A stretch of DNA of 64,000 nucleotides from Saururus chinensis (lineage: Eukaryota > Streptophyta > Magnoliopsida > Piperales > Saururaceae): the NCBI GenBank assembly GCA_035235625.1, contig CP141144.1, positions 48,234,014-48,298,013 on the forward strand. The letters are read 5' to 3'. The notes under the pieces were generated by a model. It was not told the origin of the DNA and did not search any database. It was given only the letters and a program-made list of their open reading frames with translations. Positions 12,022-22,318 of the stretch are shown one piece after another (the first letter of the stretch is position 1; the number at the start of each line of letters is the position of its first letter). A program made the translations under genes and the position numbers.

Positions 12022-12339
12022 TGATGTGGACGGTTGTCCACGGGCAGGGAGCGGCACAGGGAGACCGGGAAAGGAGAGAGTGGATGACATGGCTATTGGA
12101 CAGAAAGAGGAGAGGCACAGAAGAAAGGGGAGAAGACAAAACAATAATTCACTTCATTCATAATCAAATCAGGGCACAACCCTTACACTTAAATAGATAA
12201 TCCTAATGGGCTCATTAACAAGTACCTAAGGCCCATTAGCATAATTAAAGGAAAACACTAATTACCTAATTAACCTAATTATTTAAATGCCCCTTATTAC
12301 ATAATTACCTAATAATAGGCCCTTAGGATGTTCACAACA
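12022..12339 (-). repeat. 3' LTR of gene-capturing copy 1
   Basis: 318-bp LTR on the minus strand, aligned throughout to 17,358-17,675. On the + strand it starts TGATGTGGACGG (one base off the usual TGTTGTGG) and ends TTCACAACA. Confidence 0.9.
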
Positions 12340-12380
12340 TTCCACCTCGCTTCCGCATCACCTCGTCCTCAAGGTGACCT
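12340..12380 (-). promoter_or_regulatory. Polypurine tract and shared 3' end block of copy 1
   Basis: On the minus strand, CACCTTGAGGACGAGGTGAT and then GCGGAAGCGAGGTGGAA, directly before the LTR. The purine-rich end would prime plus-strand synthesis. Copy 2 has the same block with few changes, which ties both copies to one replicating family. The CTTGAGGACGAGGTG string also resembles the extreme 3' coding end of many plant Ty3/gypsy pol genes. Confidence 0.75.
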
Positions 12381-13985
12381 AAAACTCCAAGCATTGGGCC
12401 CACCAAAGCTCCACTGTGAACAGCCAGTATGGAACCGTGGATGAGACACGCAGAATGATGGAGGTAGTGGGTCACTACTCATATGCAGATGTGCAGAAGC
12501 CAAACCAAACTTGATGGATGTGCAGTTAACTGAATCTAAGGGTAAGACATAGCTGTGGGCGGTAGAGACGGAAGATGAAGAAGGCGGAAGAGCAAAGGAG
12601 CTGGCCCGATGTGTTGGGTGTATGACAACATGGGGTGCCTACATAGGTCTCTAACAAGCGGGGTCACCATAGAGACTACAGGGCGCCCCAAGACTGCCCA
12701 TAGAGGGCAGCAAATAGCAGCAAAGTAGGCCCATAGAAGGCAACAATCAGCAGAGGCACGAGCGGTGTAACAGCCTTGGACATAGGTGACATATTGGACC
12801 CATGTGGCCACCCATATTCTAGAGCCCACAGAAGGCCCAATCCATGATGAAGCTGCTTATATACCTAGGTAGGATTGACTTACGAAAGTCCCACCCAAAC
12901 GGAAAGCCAAGTTGTAGTAAAGCCCAAGCCCAAGGCACATACGCACCACATAAAAGTTCAATGCCGACACATGTTGTGTAAGTGTCCAGCATACTGAAGA
13001 AGGCAGGCCTGTCTTGCATAACTTTTTGTTGGTGGAAAATTGGTGAAAACAAGGATGCATACCCAAATTTTAACCAAGGTAAAAGGAAGGTGGGTCTCAC
13101 GTTGGCTGTTACTAGATCTGAAGCCCGGAAAGCTTGGGCATGGACCGGACAGGAGTCCCCTTTGTTGCTGAATCGCCGGAGATCAGGATGGCAAGCGGTC
13201 CCGTGGCCAATGAAAAGCATAACCATATGGGAAAGAACATCCCGATCTACTAGGGCCAACTCCCGGAAGATCCGGGTCAAGCTCTGCCTTTCTGTTCGCA
13301 GCTCTGAGCTCCTGCCATGGCGTCCACCGGAGACACCCAGGTGGTCGCCGCCGCCGCGCCGGCGGCCAAGCCAAAGGCAGCCGTTGCCACAAAGGAGCCC
13401 CGCGCTACCGCCGCTCACCCTCCCTACCTTGAGATGGTCAGGGGGGAAAGCGTGTTTCAGGAGGAGTTTGGCTCGAGCCCGGATGTCCCCAAGCCTCGCC
13501 GCCACCAAGCCTGTGTCGACAGCCATAGTGCGGAAGTCCAAGGTTGTTGCAAAGCCGAAGTTGGAAAGACTGAGCTGGGCCTTGCGATCGGCCATTATGG
13601 AGACAGGTAGTGTCGTGCCGGGTTATGAGGGGTGCGAGGTTCTTCCTGGTGAGGAGCGAGGGGAAGTATGTCTCAGTGAGGTAGTTGCACCGTGGCAGAA
13701 ATTGCATCGGGGAAGCTCCGTTCTGTGGAAGAAGTGATTGATCATAGGAGGTTGAAAGTGGGCTCCTTGCAGACGGTAGGGAGACGCCTAGTTTGGCCCA
13801 GAAGATCTAGCCGGCGTTGTGCAAGGAGGGAATGAGCAGGGTGACCATGGTGGCGGCGGACACTCGAACGCCTGACAGGACATGGGTCGTGATGGACCAG
13901 CCCTTGCGCTCCTTCACCAGCCACTCCCGCTCGCCGCTACCATTGCCATCCAACGGCCTTAACCTGCTCCTCGATGTAGATCAAT
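12381..13985. other. Captured or unidentified cargo of copy 1
   Basis: Internal cargo unrelated to that of copy 2, with GC content well above its surroundings from about 13,130 to 13,970. Long overlapping ORFs exist on both strands (12,819-13,595 minus, 258 codons; 12,982-13,737 plus, 251 codons), but neither shows a known domain and they exclude each other. The recognisable part is an H1-like start at 13,317. High local GC and codon-like composition suggest several joined exon pieces of host genes whose origin could not be read. Confidence 0.5.
13317..13439 (+). pseudogene. Histone H1-like N-terminal fragment (captured)
   Basis: A start codon in good context (CTGCCATGGCG) opens a frame with an Ala/Lys/Pro-rich tail ending HPPYLEMV. 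This is the junction of the basic tail and the globular winged-helix domain seen in plant histone H1 (HPPY.EMI). The expected globular domain does not follow; the frame continues into unrelated sequence and stops at 13,610. It lies antisense to the host retroelement. The match is short and low in complexity apart from HPPYLEM, so H1 origin is probable but not certain. Confidence 0.5.
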
Positions 13986-13989
13986 TTTC

Positions 13990-16900
13990 TCAGATTTAAT
14001 TAGTGCTCAAATTTGTAAAATACTTATTTTTAGCCCAAAATTTTTTTTTACACCCCATTAGTTCATTAAGTGTACCCCAAGCCCTACTTAAAAGGAAAAG
14101 GGCTGAGCCATTTCCATTTTAGGAATAGGCTGGGAGGAGGTGATTAAGGTCTAGTTCCACAATTAGGCCCGAATTAGAAGGGATTAAGATATGTTCTTCC
14201 TTAATTAAGCTTAAACCCTAGATCTTCTCCTAATCCATTCTTAATCCAACATTTTTCCTTTTATTTGATTCAATTTCAAGCATCAAAGTCACTGATTTAC
14301 TCCCTTACTTCAAACCCTACTTATCAAAATTCATTTTTTATGCTTAACAAACCCTAGATCGAAGATTTCTTCAAAGTTTTCAATGTTAAATCGATTTTTA
14401 ATGGAGTTTAACTTAGATACTATGTTTTTGGAATGTTTCCAAGAAGAGTGAAGGTCAAATCTAAATCCAAACAAGTGACAAGTAATGGGTCTTTAAATCT
14501 CAATTTTCTTATGGTAAAATCTCGATTTTTATAGTTTATTTGAAATGGGTTTTGCTTGATTTAGTGCTTTAATGGTGGGATTAGTAAATGTTAATTTATT
14601 ATTCCAATTTCTTAGGGTTTTGCCTTTAGATGGTGTAGATTAACATTCTGGAAAGTTTGATGAAGTTTTAATGGTGTTTGTGTATATAGATGAAGGTTTT
14701 AAGTTGTTTTAATGAAGTCTTGATTTTGAAATTTGAAATGAAGAAGAAGGTCAAAACTGTTGTGTTGGCGATCAAATGGCCTGACAGGGCAATCGATCGG
14801 CAACACTATATTTTTGACTAATTTCCTTTATAACCAATCAAACGGCCTTGCTTGGCGTTCGAACGACTACACTACAGTTTTGCTATTTTCGAATTTATGC
14901 TCATTTCAATATTTTTACTCTATTTAATGCTTCTAATGGTTATGGAAAATGTATTATATTGAATTGGGCTACTGGAGGTGTAGAATTGATGATGAAAGTG
15001 TATGGATTATGTATAGGTGTTATCTTGTGGCATCATATTGTGTTGATAATCATACATGTTGATATTGAAGTACATTGAAACTTAGAATGTTAGAATTCTT
15101 GTGATTAGCATGTGTTTTCGGTAGAGATGTTATATAGCAAATGGTGAGATGTGTTCTCTTATAATATGGATGGTTTATGGAAAATTAATATGATCATGTT
15201 GTGGCTTATTGTGTGGAAAATCATGCTCGTGGGAATGAGCATTCGATTCGACATTGAGGGATTTTAAGTTTTATGATGGATTTTGTCTTGATTTCAGTTT
15301 GAATTCATTATTTCAAATGTGTTATGCATGCATAAGTTGCCTTGTGAGTTTATATCAAAACATTGATTGTATGCTTAGGATATGCATGAACACACACGTA
15401 TGGGGAATCTGCTATGACATTTTAGTTAATTATGATGCATAAAGAAACTGATTAGGACCACGTTTCATGTGTTGGAATCGACGTAGGTTTTGCTCACGGA
15501 TGTATCATGCTAGCATGCATCATGGATTGTTATTCATGGATGAAGTTTTACTGATGTTTAACCGGAATTAACCGATTGTATGGAATGCTTGAGATTGCAT
15601 GCCAGATTAATTACTCGGTAAATTAATCGAAACTTGGTTGGTCCGAAAGAACATATTTTCGATTTAAGTTCCTGTGGCAACGTGTATACTCCCCGGGTTG
15701 AGTATAGAGAGATGGAATCATGTGAGGACGAGTTGTGTACTTGTCTTGCAGATTTGAGATTTTTATTATGAGTGTCATCTGGACCCTAAAAATCCAGAGT
15801 GGTATGCCTTGTGCACCCGCTACCACATGTTCTAGGGTTCCTTGTGTGGGAATTCGGGCTCTCCCCTCCATAGGAGATGTCCTTCGACGAACACCCCTGT
15901 TCTAGATTCTCTGTGTGAGAATGAGACATCCTTGGCTAGGATCGTCCAGGGCAAGCAGCTTTAGGAATTGACAACCCCGGCTCTTTTACATTTCCTATGT
16001 GAAAATTTGACCGTGTCTTGCCTTCATGGCCTTGACTGCTTCTTGCCTGTGTGACAATACTTGTGTTTACTCCTTGATGGAGGCATTCACCATTTGTATT
16101 GATGCATGTCTATTATGAATGCTATGCATGATTGTGTATCATGTGTTTAACACGTTCGTCATGCAGGGTGAATGAATTTGATGCGATATGAATGCATGAT
16201 CAGAAATAGTGTGATTGAGATACTATTATGCAGGTTTATGTGATATGAATACATGATCAGAAATGGTGTGGTTAAGACACTATTATGCAGGTTTATGTGA
16301 TATGAATGCATGATCAGAAATGGTGTGGTTGAGACACTATTATGCAGGTTGATATGATATGAATGCATAATCAGAAATGGTGTGATTGAGACACTATTAT
16401 GGAGGTTTATGTGATATGAATGCATGATCAGGAATGATGTGATTAAGACACTATTATGTAGGTTTATATGATATGAATGTAAGATCAGAATGTGGTATAA
16501 CATGCTAATCTTAGATTTAATTTGTTTCATTGCCATGCCGTTGTGTTTTCTGGTGATTATAGTTATATTCAAACCATTATTGAGTTTTTATACTCACCCC
16601 ACTTTCTTGTTTTGTTTTGGGGCTGTGTGGCGTGACACGTAGATGGACAGGATCCTCTATATGAGGAAAGGTCGGAGAGAGCTTGGGAGTAGTCGTAGAG
16701 GCTCCTAATTTTGCATGTCTCTTTATTTACCTTGTTTTGATGTTAGAACCTTGTGGACGATCCTTGTCTTAGATTTGTGATATACTATGTCTTTAGTTTT
16801 CACTTGAAACGTTGTTTTGGAGCCAGGTGTGTGGCTATGAATTATTAGTATGTGGGTTGAGATTATGGTTTAATTTTGAGTTTAACTCTTTTGGTTCTAC

Positions 16901-17071
16901 CTATTTACTCTTGCTCAAAGTAGTGTGTAAACTCCCGTAAATTAGATTGCTTGAAGTTAGGGCACAAGTCTTCCACTATTTTCCTCAATCACTTTCAATC
17001 CGTCGCCCCCGTGCAATGGTTTGGCCCTTGGACTGGGTTTGGCTCGGGTCGGGCAGTGCCGGGGTGTGACA
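13990..17071 (+). mobile_element. Large LTR-like unit A, 5'-truncated
   Basis: Same family as unit B (18,798-22,267, opposite strand). It is homologous from a point about 327 bp inside the start of B and ends with the family terminus GTGACA at 17,071, after GGGTCGGGCAGTGCCGGGGT. Shared landmarks are the GTGTACCCCAAGCCCTACTT start region, the clustered CGAACG/CGATCG motifs at about 14,770-14,870, and a minisatellite at 16,160-16,490. It carries no recognisable coding sequence. The first 327 bp and any target duplication are missing. It lies inside gene-capturing copy 1. Confidence 0.75.
16160..16490. repeat. 57-bp minisatellite in unit A
   Basis: About six tandem copies of a 57-bp unit containing GATATGAATGCATGATCAGA and GAGACACTATTATGCAGGTT. 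On the minus strand this produces a 137-codon ORF with a repeated peptide, which is a by-product of the repeat. Unit B has a related array. Confidence 0.85.
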
Positions 17072-17079
17072 TGCCAAGC

Positions 17080-17475
17080 TCTTCGGAACTGATTATCCTT
17101 GCAGTGAAAGGCCTTTCGTCGAAATTGATGCACCTTCTTCTTCCATGCAAAAGATGGTGGAGTAGCCGCTCTTGGTGGAGGAGGTGGGGCAACCCGGGGC
17201 GGCACCTTGGCTGTTTGGGATGCCGCCATGGACATTACCATCCTCATCAAATCCTTGAGCCTCTCTTCAACCTTTGTGAGCAAAGCAGTAATCTCTGCCT
17301 GTGGATTCGGCGGCTCTGGCACGTGTGGTGGCCAAGGATTGATGGCTCCAATACCAATGTTGTGGACGGTTGTCCACGGGTAGAGAGCGGCGCAAGGAGG
17401 CCGGGAAAGGGGAGAGTGGACTGCATGGCCATCCAACAGAAAGGGGAGAGGCATAGAAGAAAGGGGAGAAGACAA
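17080..17475 (-). CDS. Short LTR-derived ORF of the gene-capturing family (copy 1)
   Basis: A minus-strand ORF starting inside the 5' LTR and reading through the primer-binding site into the interior. The stretch WTTVHNIGIGAINPWPP, then PNPQAEITALLTKVEERL and SMAASQTAKVPPRVAPPPPP, is matched closely by copy 2 at 56,455-56,810. It therefore predates the different cargo. The middle part could form a short coiled coil, followed by a Pro-rich linker. It may be the start of an old gag or simply leader sequence that happens to be open; no gag domain is visible. Downstream the frame runs into unit A. Confidence 0.5.
17344..17357 (-). promoter_or_regulatory. Primer-binding site, initiator tRNA-Met (copy 1)
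   Basis: Minus strand TTGGTATTGGAGCC directly after the LTR end ACA. This is close to the plant tRNA-iMet complement TGGTATCAGAGC, with changes at two positions. Confidence 0.8.
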
Positions 17476-17675
17476 GACAATAAGTCACTTCATTCATAAT
17501 CAAATTAGGGCACAACCCTTACACTTAAATAGATAATCCTAATGGGCTCACTAACAGGTACCTAAGGCCCATTAGCATAATTAAAGCAAAATATTAATTA
17601 CCTAATTAACATAATTATCTAAACACCCCTTATTACATAATTACCTAATAATAGGCCCTTAGAACATTCACAACA
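17358..17675 (-). repeat. 5' LTR of gene-capturing copy 1
   Basis: 318-bp LTR. On the minus strand it starts TGTTGTGAATGTTCTAAGGG and ends GACAACCGTCCACAACA. It is flanked on its outer side by the target duplication AACCA. Confidence 0.9.
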
Positions 17676-17680
17676 AACCA

Positions 17681-18459
17681 GGTCTTCAGGCATTATGAGC
17701 TAATGGTTGTAGTATGCTTAAATAAACTTTCTTCGCCACTTATCTTGTTGCATGGATCCATCGTTGCATATTCCCTAGCAAGAATTCACGGTTGCTTGAC
17801 CCTTCACTATTCTTAGTCACAACCCGCATGAAATTGGGGACATGTTTCACCCTTTGCCCTGCCATGGTGGCCCGCTTATGTGCTGGTTTACGTGACCACA
17901 TAAATCATTTGGGTTTACAAAAGGATAAATTGAAAGCTTATCTTGCACACTTCTATAGTTGGTATGTTATACATTGTCCGTCTCTACACCATGCACTTGC
18001 TCCTCAGACTCAAAGGGGTGAAGCTTTCTTGGGAATATTAACAAGTTCTCTAAGAAAGTTATCCTTAAAGGTGGCACGGGAGGTAATTCATTTTATGGGA
18101 ATTGGCATCTTGTAAGTCTACCTCACTTTAATGATGAAGGATTAAGTACATATGATTCTTTCTAAGCTGGCGTAAAGAAGGTGGATAATGCTGCCTTTAT
18201 TTGGCTTATCAATATTCACCCTAGTATTTTGGTTTACTGAAGTATAACCCAAGTAGAACTTGTGCCATATGCTCTGAGCCAATTTGTTGTACAATTCGGA
18301 TAACCCTAATCTTCAATGGAAAAATCATGGGGAAGTTTGTGATGTCGCTTGTGCTTGTTATCGCTTCATAAAGCATGTCACTGGAACAAGATTCATCTAT
18401 CCTGATAAAAGCACAATCTATACTGAATGCTTTGCCCATTGGTGGGTAAGTGCCACTGA
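17681..18459 (+). pseudogene. Plant mobile domain gene remnant, part 2 of 3
   Basis: Continuation of the PMD relic after the copy 1 insertion. The most open part (17,792-18,115) includes ARLCAGLRDHINHLGLQKDK and the hydrophobic/aromatic helix region that follows in PMD proteins. 18,330-18,459 reads CYRFIKHVTGTRFIYPD and then ECFAHWWVSATDY. Several frameshifts and stops separate the pieces. The frame is cut at TTATT (18,460-18,464) by unit C and resumes at 24,670. Confidence 0.65.
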
Positions 18460-19368
18460 TTATTTGTAACGACCAGTAATTTTGATGTTGATACCTTATT
18501 TATTTAATTTCATATTCCGCCTAGTAAATTTAAGTATAAAATTTGTTTAGATAAAAAGTAAATTTTGAATCTGTCGTAGCGGTATTAAGAACTTGAAAAC
18601 CGAGGTCGGATAAGAGGGAAAAGATTTTTCAAAGATTTATTTTAAATCTATACCGAATTTTGAATTATGAGTTAACGTGCACTTGTAGGTCATACTTTAA
18701 TAAAAGCTCAATTCCGGAATACAAATTTTTATTGGTTAGGTGGCCTAATTTAATTAAAAATTTATTAATTAAAAAGGGATTTGGATGAGACTAAACCTGT
18801 CACGCCCTGGCGATGCCCGACCCGAGCCGAACCCGGTCCAAGGGCCGGTCAAGCGCGCGGGGGCGACGAAGGAAGATTGAGAAACGATCTAGCGGAAGAC
18901 TTAACCCTAACCACGGGCGATTAACAGAAATACGGAGTACGCACAATCCTTTGAGTAAGAGTAAATAAAGAAGAAAGAAAAAGTGTTGCTTATCATAAAG
19001 TAAACAACAATCTCAAACCCACAAGCTTAGTTAAGTAAAGCCCACACCGGCTCAAAATAAGTCATAAGCATCACAACTGTAAAATGTGACATAAATCCAA
19101 AACAACAAAGAACCCTACACAAATGTTCTAAACATAAGCATAAAACTAAAGAAGATAAGTTACACAACGATCTCCAAGATCATATCCAAGCCGTCTCCGA
19201 CCTTTCCTCAAAGAGGAGATCCTGTCCTTCTACGTGTCGTACCACGCAGCCCCAAATCAAAACACAAGAAAGAGGGGTGAGTTTAACAAACTCAGCAATG
19301 GTTTTAGTATCACTATCAACGTCGAAAATACGATAGCATAGAAATAAGATCATTCAGATCAAAGATTT

Positions 19369-19775
19369 ACATGATGCATAATCAACCTGCATGGATGTAT
19401 CTCTAACATACATATTCCCACATGCATTATATCAAAATCAACCTTCTTAGATGTATCTCTAACATACATATTCCCACATGCATCATCTCAAAATCAACTT
19501 GCATGGATGTATCTCTAACATACATATTCTCACATGCATCATATCAAAATCAACCTGCATGGATGTATCTCTAACATACATATTCCCACATGCATCCTAT
19601 CAAATAAACCTGCATTGATGTATCTCTAACATACATATTCCCACATGCATTATACCAAAATCAACCTGCATGGATATATCTCTAACATACATATTCCCAC
19701 ATGCATTATATCATAATCAACCTGCATGAATGTATCTCTAACATCCATATTTCATCATGCATTATATCATCACAA
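19369..19775. repeat. 55-bp minisatellite in unit B
   Basis: About seven tandem copies of a 55-bp unit with CATGGATGTATCTCTAACAT and ACATATTCCCACATGCAT. Only some positions match the unit A array, although both occupy the same place in the LTR, so the arrays have turned over separately. Confidence 0.85.
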
Positions 19776-20999
19776 CCTCCATCACGGAGTAATCACACAT
19801 TAATGTCACACAGACGGGAGCATAGACAAGGCCATGAAGGCGTGTCATGGTCCAAAATTCTACACAAGAATTAAAGAAAGATCGGGGTTGTCAATCCCTA
19901 ATGTTGCTCGCCCTGGACGATCCTGGCCAAAGATGTCCCATTCTCACACAGAGAATCTAGAGCAGGGGTGTTTGCCCAGAGACATCTCCTGTGGAGGGAA
20001 GAGCCTGAGTTCTCACACAGAGAACCCTAGAACACGTGGTAGCGGGGTGCATACGGCATACCACACTAGATTCTCAGGGTCCAGATGACACTCATAATAA
20101 TATTCTCACAATCCGCAAGACAAGTACACAACTCGTCCCCACATAATCCCATTCAATTAGGCTCAACCCGGGGAGTGCACTCGTTCTACACAGGAACTCA
20201 AATTAAAATATGTCCTTTCGGACCAATCAACTTACGATTAATCCACGACCAATCAATCCGGCACACAATTCCATCACATTGCATCCAATCGGTCAAATTC
20301 AATTAATCACGATGAAGCCTCAATTGGAAATCTATTTTCATGATGCATGCAACATGGTACATACGTGGGCAAGGCATACATGAATCCTAATCCATGATAA
20401 GTGCGCTCATCAGCCCTTAATGCATCATTCATAATCACAATATCAAGCTTCAACATCATCATTTAACCCCACATGTGTGTGTACCTAGTAGAAGCATTTC
20501 ACAAAATACATGCCAACATGCTTGAAATTAAACTCACTACCACACTACAATGTGAATTTCCATCTAAACATGAATTCCAGCGGAAATCATAGAAGAAGAA
20601 TCGTTAAAATCATATCTCAATTCAAAACTCAACCACAAAGGCTAAACACATATAACATCACTCATTTCATCATGGAGTCATGGCATTCACCAACATCCAC
20701 ACACAACTAACCACAATCTATCATGACAAATCAGTCCAATAATAGGTTGTAGTCCTACTGAAAATATGTTTAACCAAAGGGAATCAACCATTCATAATTT
20801 CAAGATAACGATTCCAACATCATGCCACAAAACATAAATCATTCCACAAATTTCTAAGCATATATCTCAATTCTATAACCTCCATAGCATGCCTTTCCAA
20901 TAGCATAACATAGCTTAAAACACACCACATTCATATGAAATTGGCAAGCTAAAGTGGAATCATCAAAATAAACATCATGCATTAGAAAAACAATCTGCT

Positions 21000-21180
21000 G
21001 TGTAGCCGTTCGAATGCCCTTCAGGCCGTTCGATCTGTTAAACGCAAAAATTTGAAATTTACAGTTTTGCTGTTCGAACGCCTAGCAGGCCGTTCGATCG
21101 GCTGAACTAGAAAAGTGTTGTTCTGGCAGTGTTGCCGTTCGAACGCCCAGAAGGGCCGTTCGAACGCCAACAAGGCAGAA
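21000..21180. repeat. GCCGTTCGAACGCC motif cluster in unit B
   Basis: Five or six occurrences of the palindrome-containing motif CCGTTCGAACGCC or variants (CGTTCGATC, CGTTCGAATG) within 180 bp, each followed by a short AGGCCG/AAGG string. Unit A has a decayed version at 14,770-14,870. Possible protein-binding cluster close to the LTR promoter. Confidence 0.6.
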
Positions 21181-22308
21181 CAATCCATCTTCTTCCTTTC
21201 TCAAATTCAAACCGAAACACCATTGATAACACTTCAAATCCACATCTAACACCCTAATCATCATCAAAAGTCCTTATTGACTTCCAGAACATCAAACCAT
21301 ATCATAATAATGCAAAGCCCTAAGAAATCGGGATTAAATAATTCCATTTTCTAATCTTACCATTAACACACCAAATCAAACAACTCATTTCGAAATAAGC
21401 CAAAAATAAAGAATTTTACCATGGATAAACAGAGATTTTGAAGACCCATTACCTCAGTACTTGATTAAGCTCGGATTGAAGAGTCACCCTTCTTGAAAGC
21501 CTTGAAAACACAATGAGTTTGAGTTAAACTCTAATGGAAATCGATTTACTCAAGAAATCCCTAATTAAATCTTAGATCTAGGGCTTGTTGGTAGTAAAAA
21601 TCGAACTTTGAATGTTAGGGTTTGTAGTAAAACACAAATCAGTAGCTTTTGATGCCCAAAAATGAATTGAATTAAGGGGAAAATGGTAGATTTGGAAGAG
21701 ATTAAGAAGAAAGTAGGGTTTAGTGCTTAATTAGAGTAAGCTTACCTTAATCGGCTTTTAATTCGGGCTTAAGTGGGGATTAGGCCAGCCCTCCCTCCTT
21801 AGCCTATTCCCAAAAATGGAAATGGCTCAGGTCTGCCATTTTATAGTAAGGGTTGGGGTATGCATAGGTAAGTTTTGGGGTGTAAATAGGAAAAGTAGGC
21901 TAAAAATGGATATTTTACAAATTTAAGCACTAATTAAGTCTAGAAAAATTCTAAAATTTTTTGTATAACCTTAGGTAGATGTCTAGGTTCATTTGACCAA
22001 AAAATAAAATTTTCGACGGTGGGGCCCATAGGGGTCCCGCCAAAACCCTAATTTTTGGGAAAATAGTGAAAATTCTGAAAAATCCCAAAAATTCACATTT
22101 GGTTTAAAATCTCTTAAAACCACTAATATTGAAGTTGATTTTGGTTAAAACCATCACAAACACTATTTATTTACGAAATCACCGAATAAGATTAGAAAAT
22201 ACGTTAATCTCACGATAACCAATAATTAAAGAAAACCAAAACCGATTTAGAGATGAGGGTCCTTACAAAACCTTTGGGGAGCCCTAGCTTAATAGAGAAT
22301 TAGATGTT

Positions 22309-22318
22309 ATAAAAAGGA
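22309..22318 (+). promoter_or_regulatory. Candidate TATA box of unit C
   Basis: TATAAAAAGG followed within 40 bp by a purine-rich leader (AGAGAGAGAACATAGGGAG). This is the usual layout of an LTR U3/R junction. Confidence 0.4.

Larger units (their letters stand above)
12022..17675 (-). mobile_element. Gene-capturing LTR retrotransposon, copy 1
   Basis: A non-autonomous LTR element of 5,654 bp on the minus strand, flanked by the 5-bp duplication AACCA (12,017-12,021 and 17,676-17,680). Both LTRs are 318 bp. Next to the 5' LTR (right side) is a primer-binding site for initiator tRNA-Met. Next to the 3' LTR (left side) is the same end block found in copy 2 at 59,943-59,981. The interior lacks gag-pol: it has a short LTR-derived ORF, a 3-kb LTR-like unit (13,990-17,071) and host-like sequence including a histone-H1-like fragment. 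By eye the two LTRs differ at roughly one base in ten over the first 140 bp, so the insertion is older than copy 2. Confidence 0.9.
18798..22267 (-). mobile_element. Large LTR-like unit B (probable solo LTR)
   Basis: A 3,470-bp unit on the minus strand, starting TGTAAGGACCCTC and ending CCAGGGCGTGACA, flanked by AAACC on both sides (18,793-18,797 and 22,268-22,272). It is non-coding, with a TATA-like CTATAAAATGG on the minus strand at about 21,838-21,848, and holds a minisatellite and clustered CGTTCGAACG motifs. Full-length relative of unit A. Nested in unit C, so younger than C. Confidence 0.85.

Noticed and set aside
12819-13595. 258-codon minus-strand ORF (and 251-codon plus-strand ORF at 12,982-13,737) as novel genes
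   Set aside because: They overlap on opposite strands in GC-rich cargo, show no domain, and the plus strand also contains the H1-like start in a third frame.
16159-16572. 137-codon minus-strand ORF with a repeated 19-residue peptide
   Set aside because: It is the translation of the 57-bp minisatellite (57 is a multiple of three), lies in an LTR-like unit, and has no counterpart in unit B.
16160-19775. Regularly spaced repeats resembling a CRISPR array
   Set aside because: Units are contiguous minisatellites without unique spacers, in a plant retroelement LTR.
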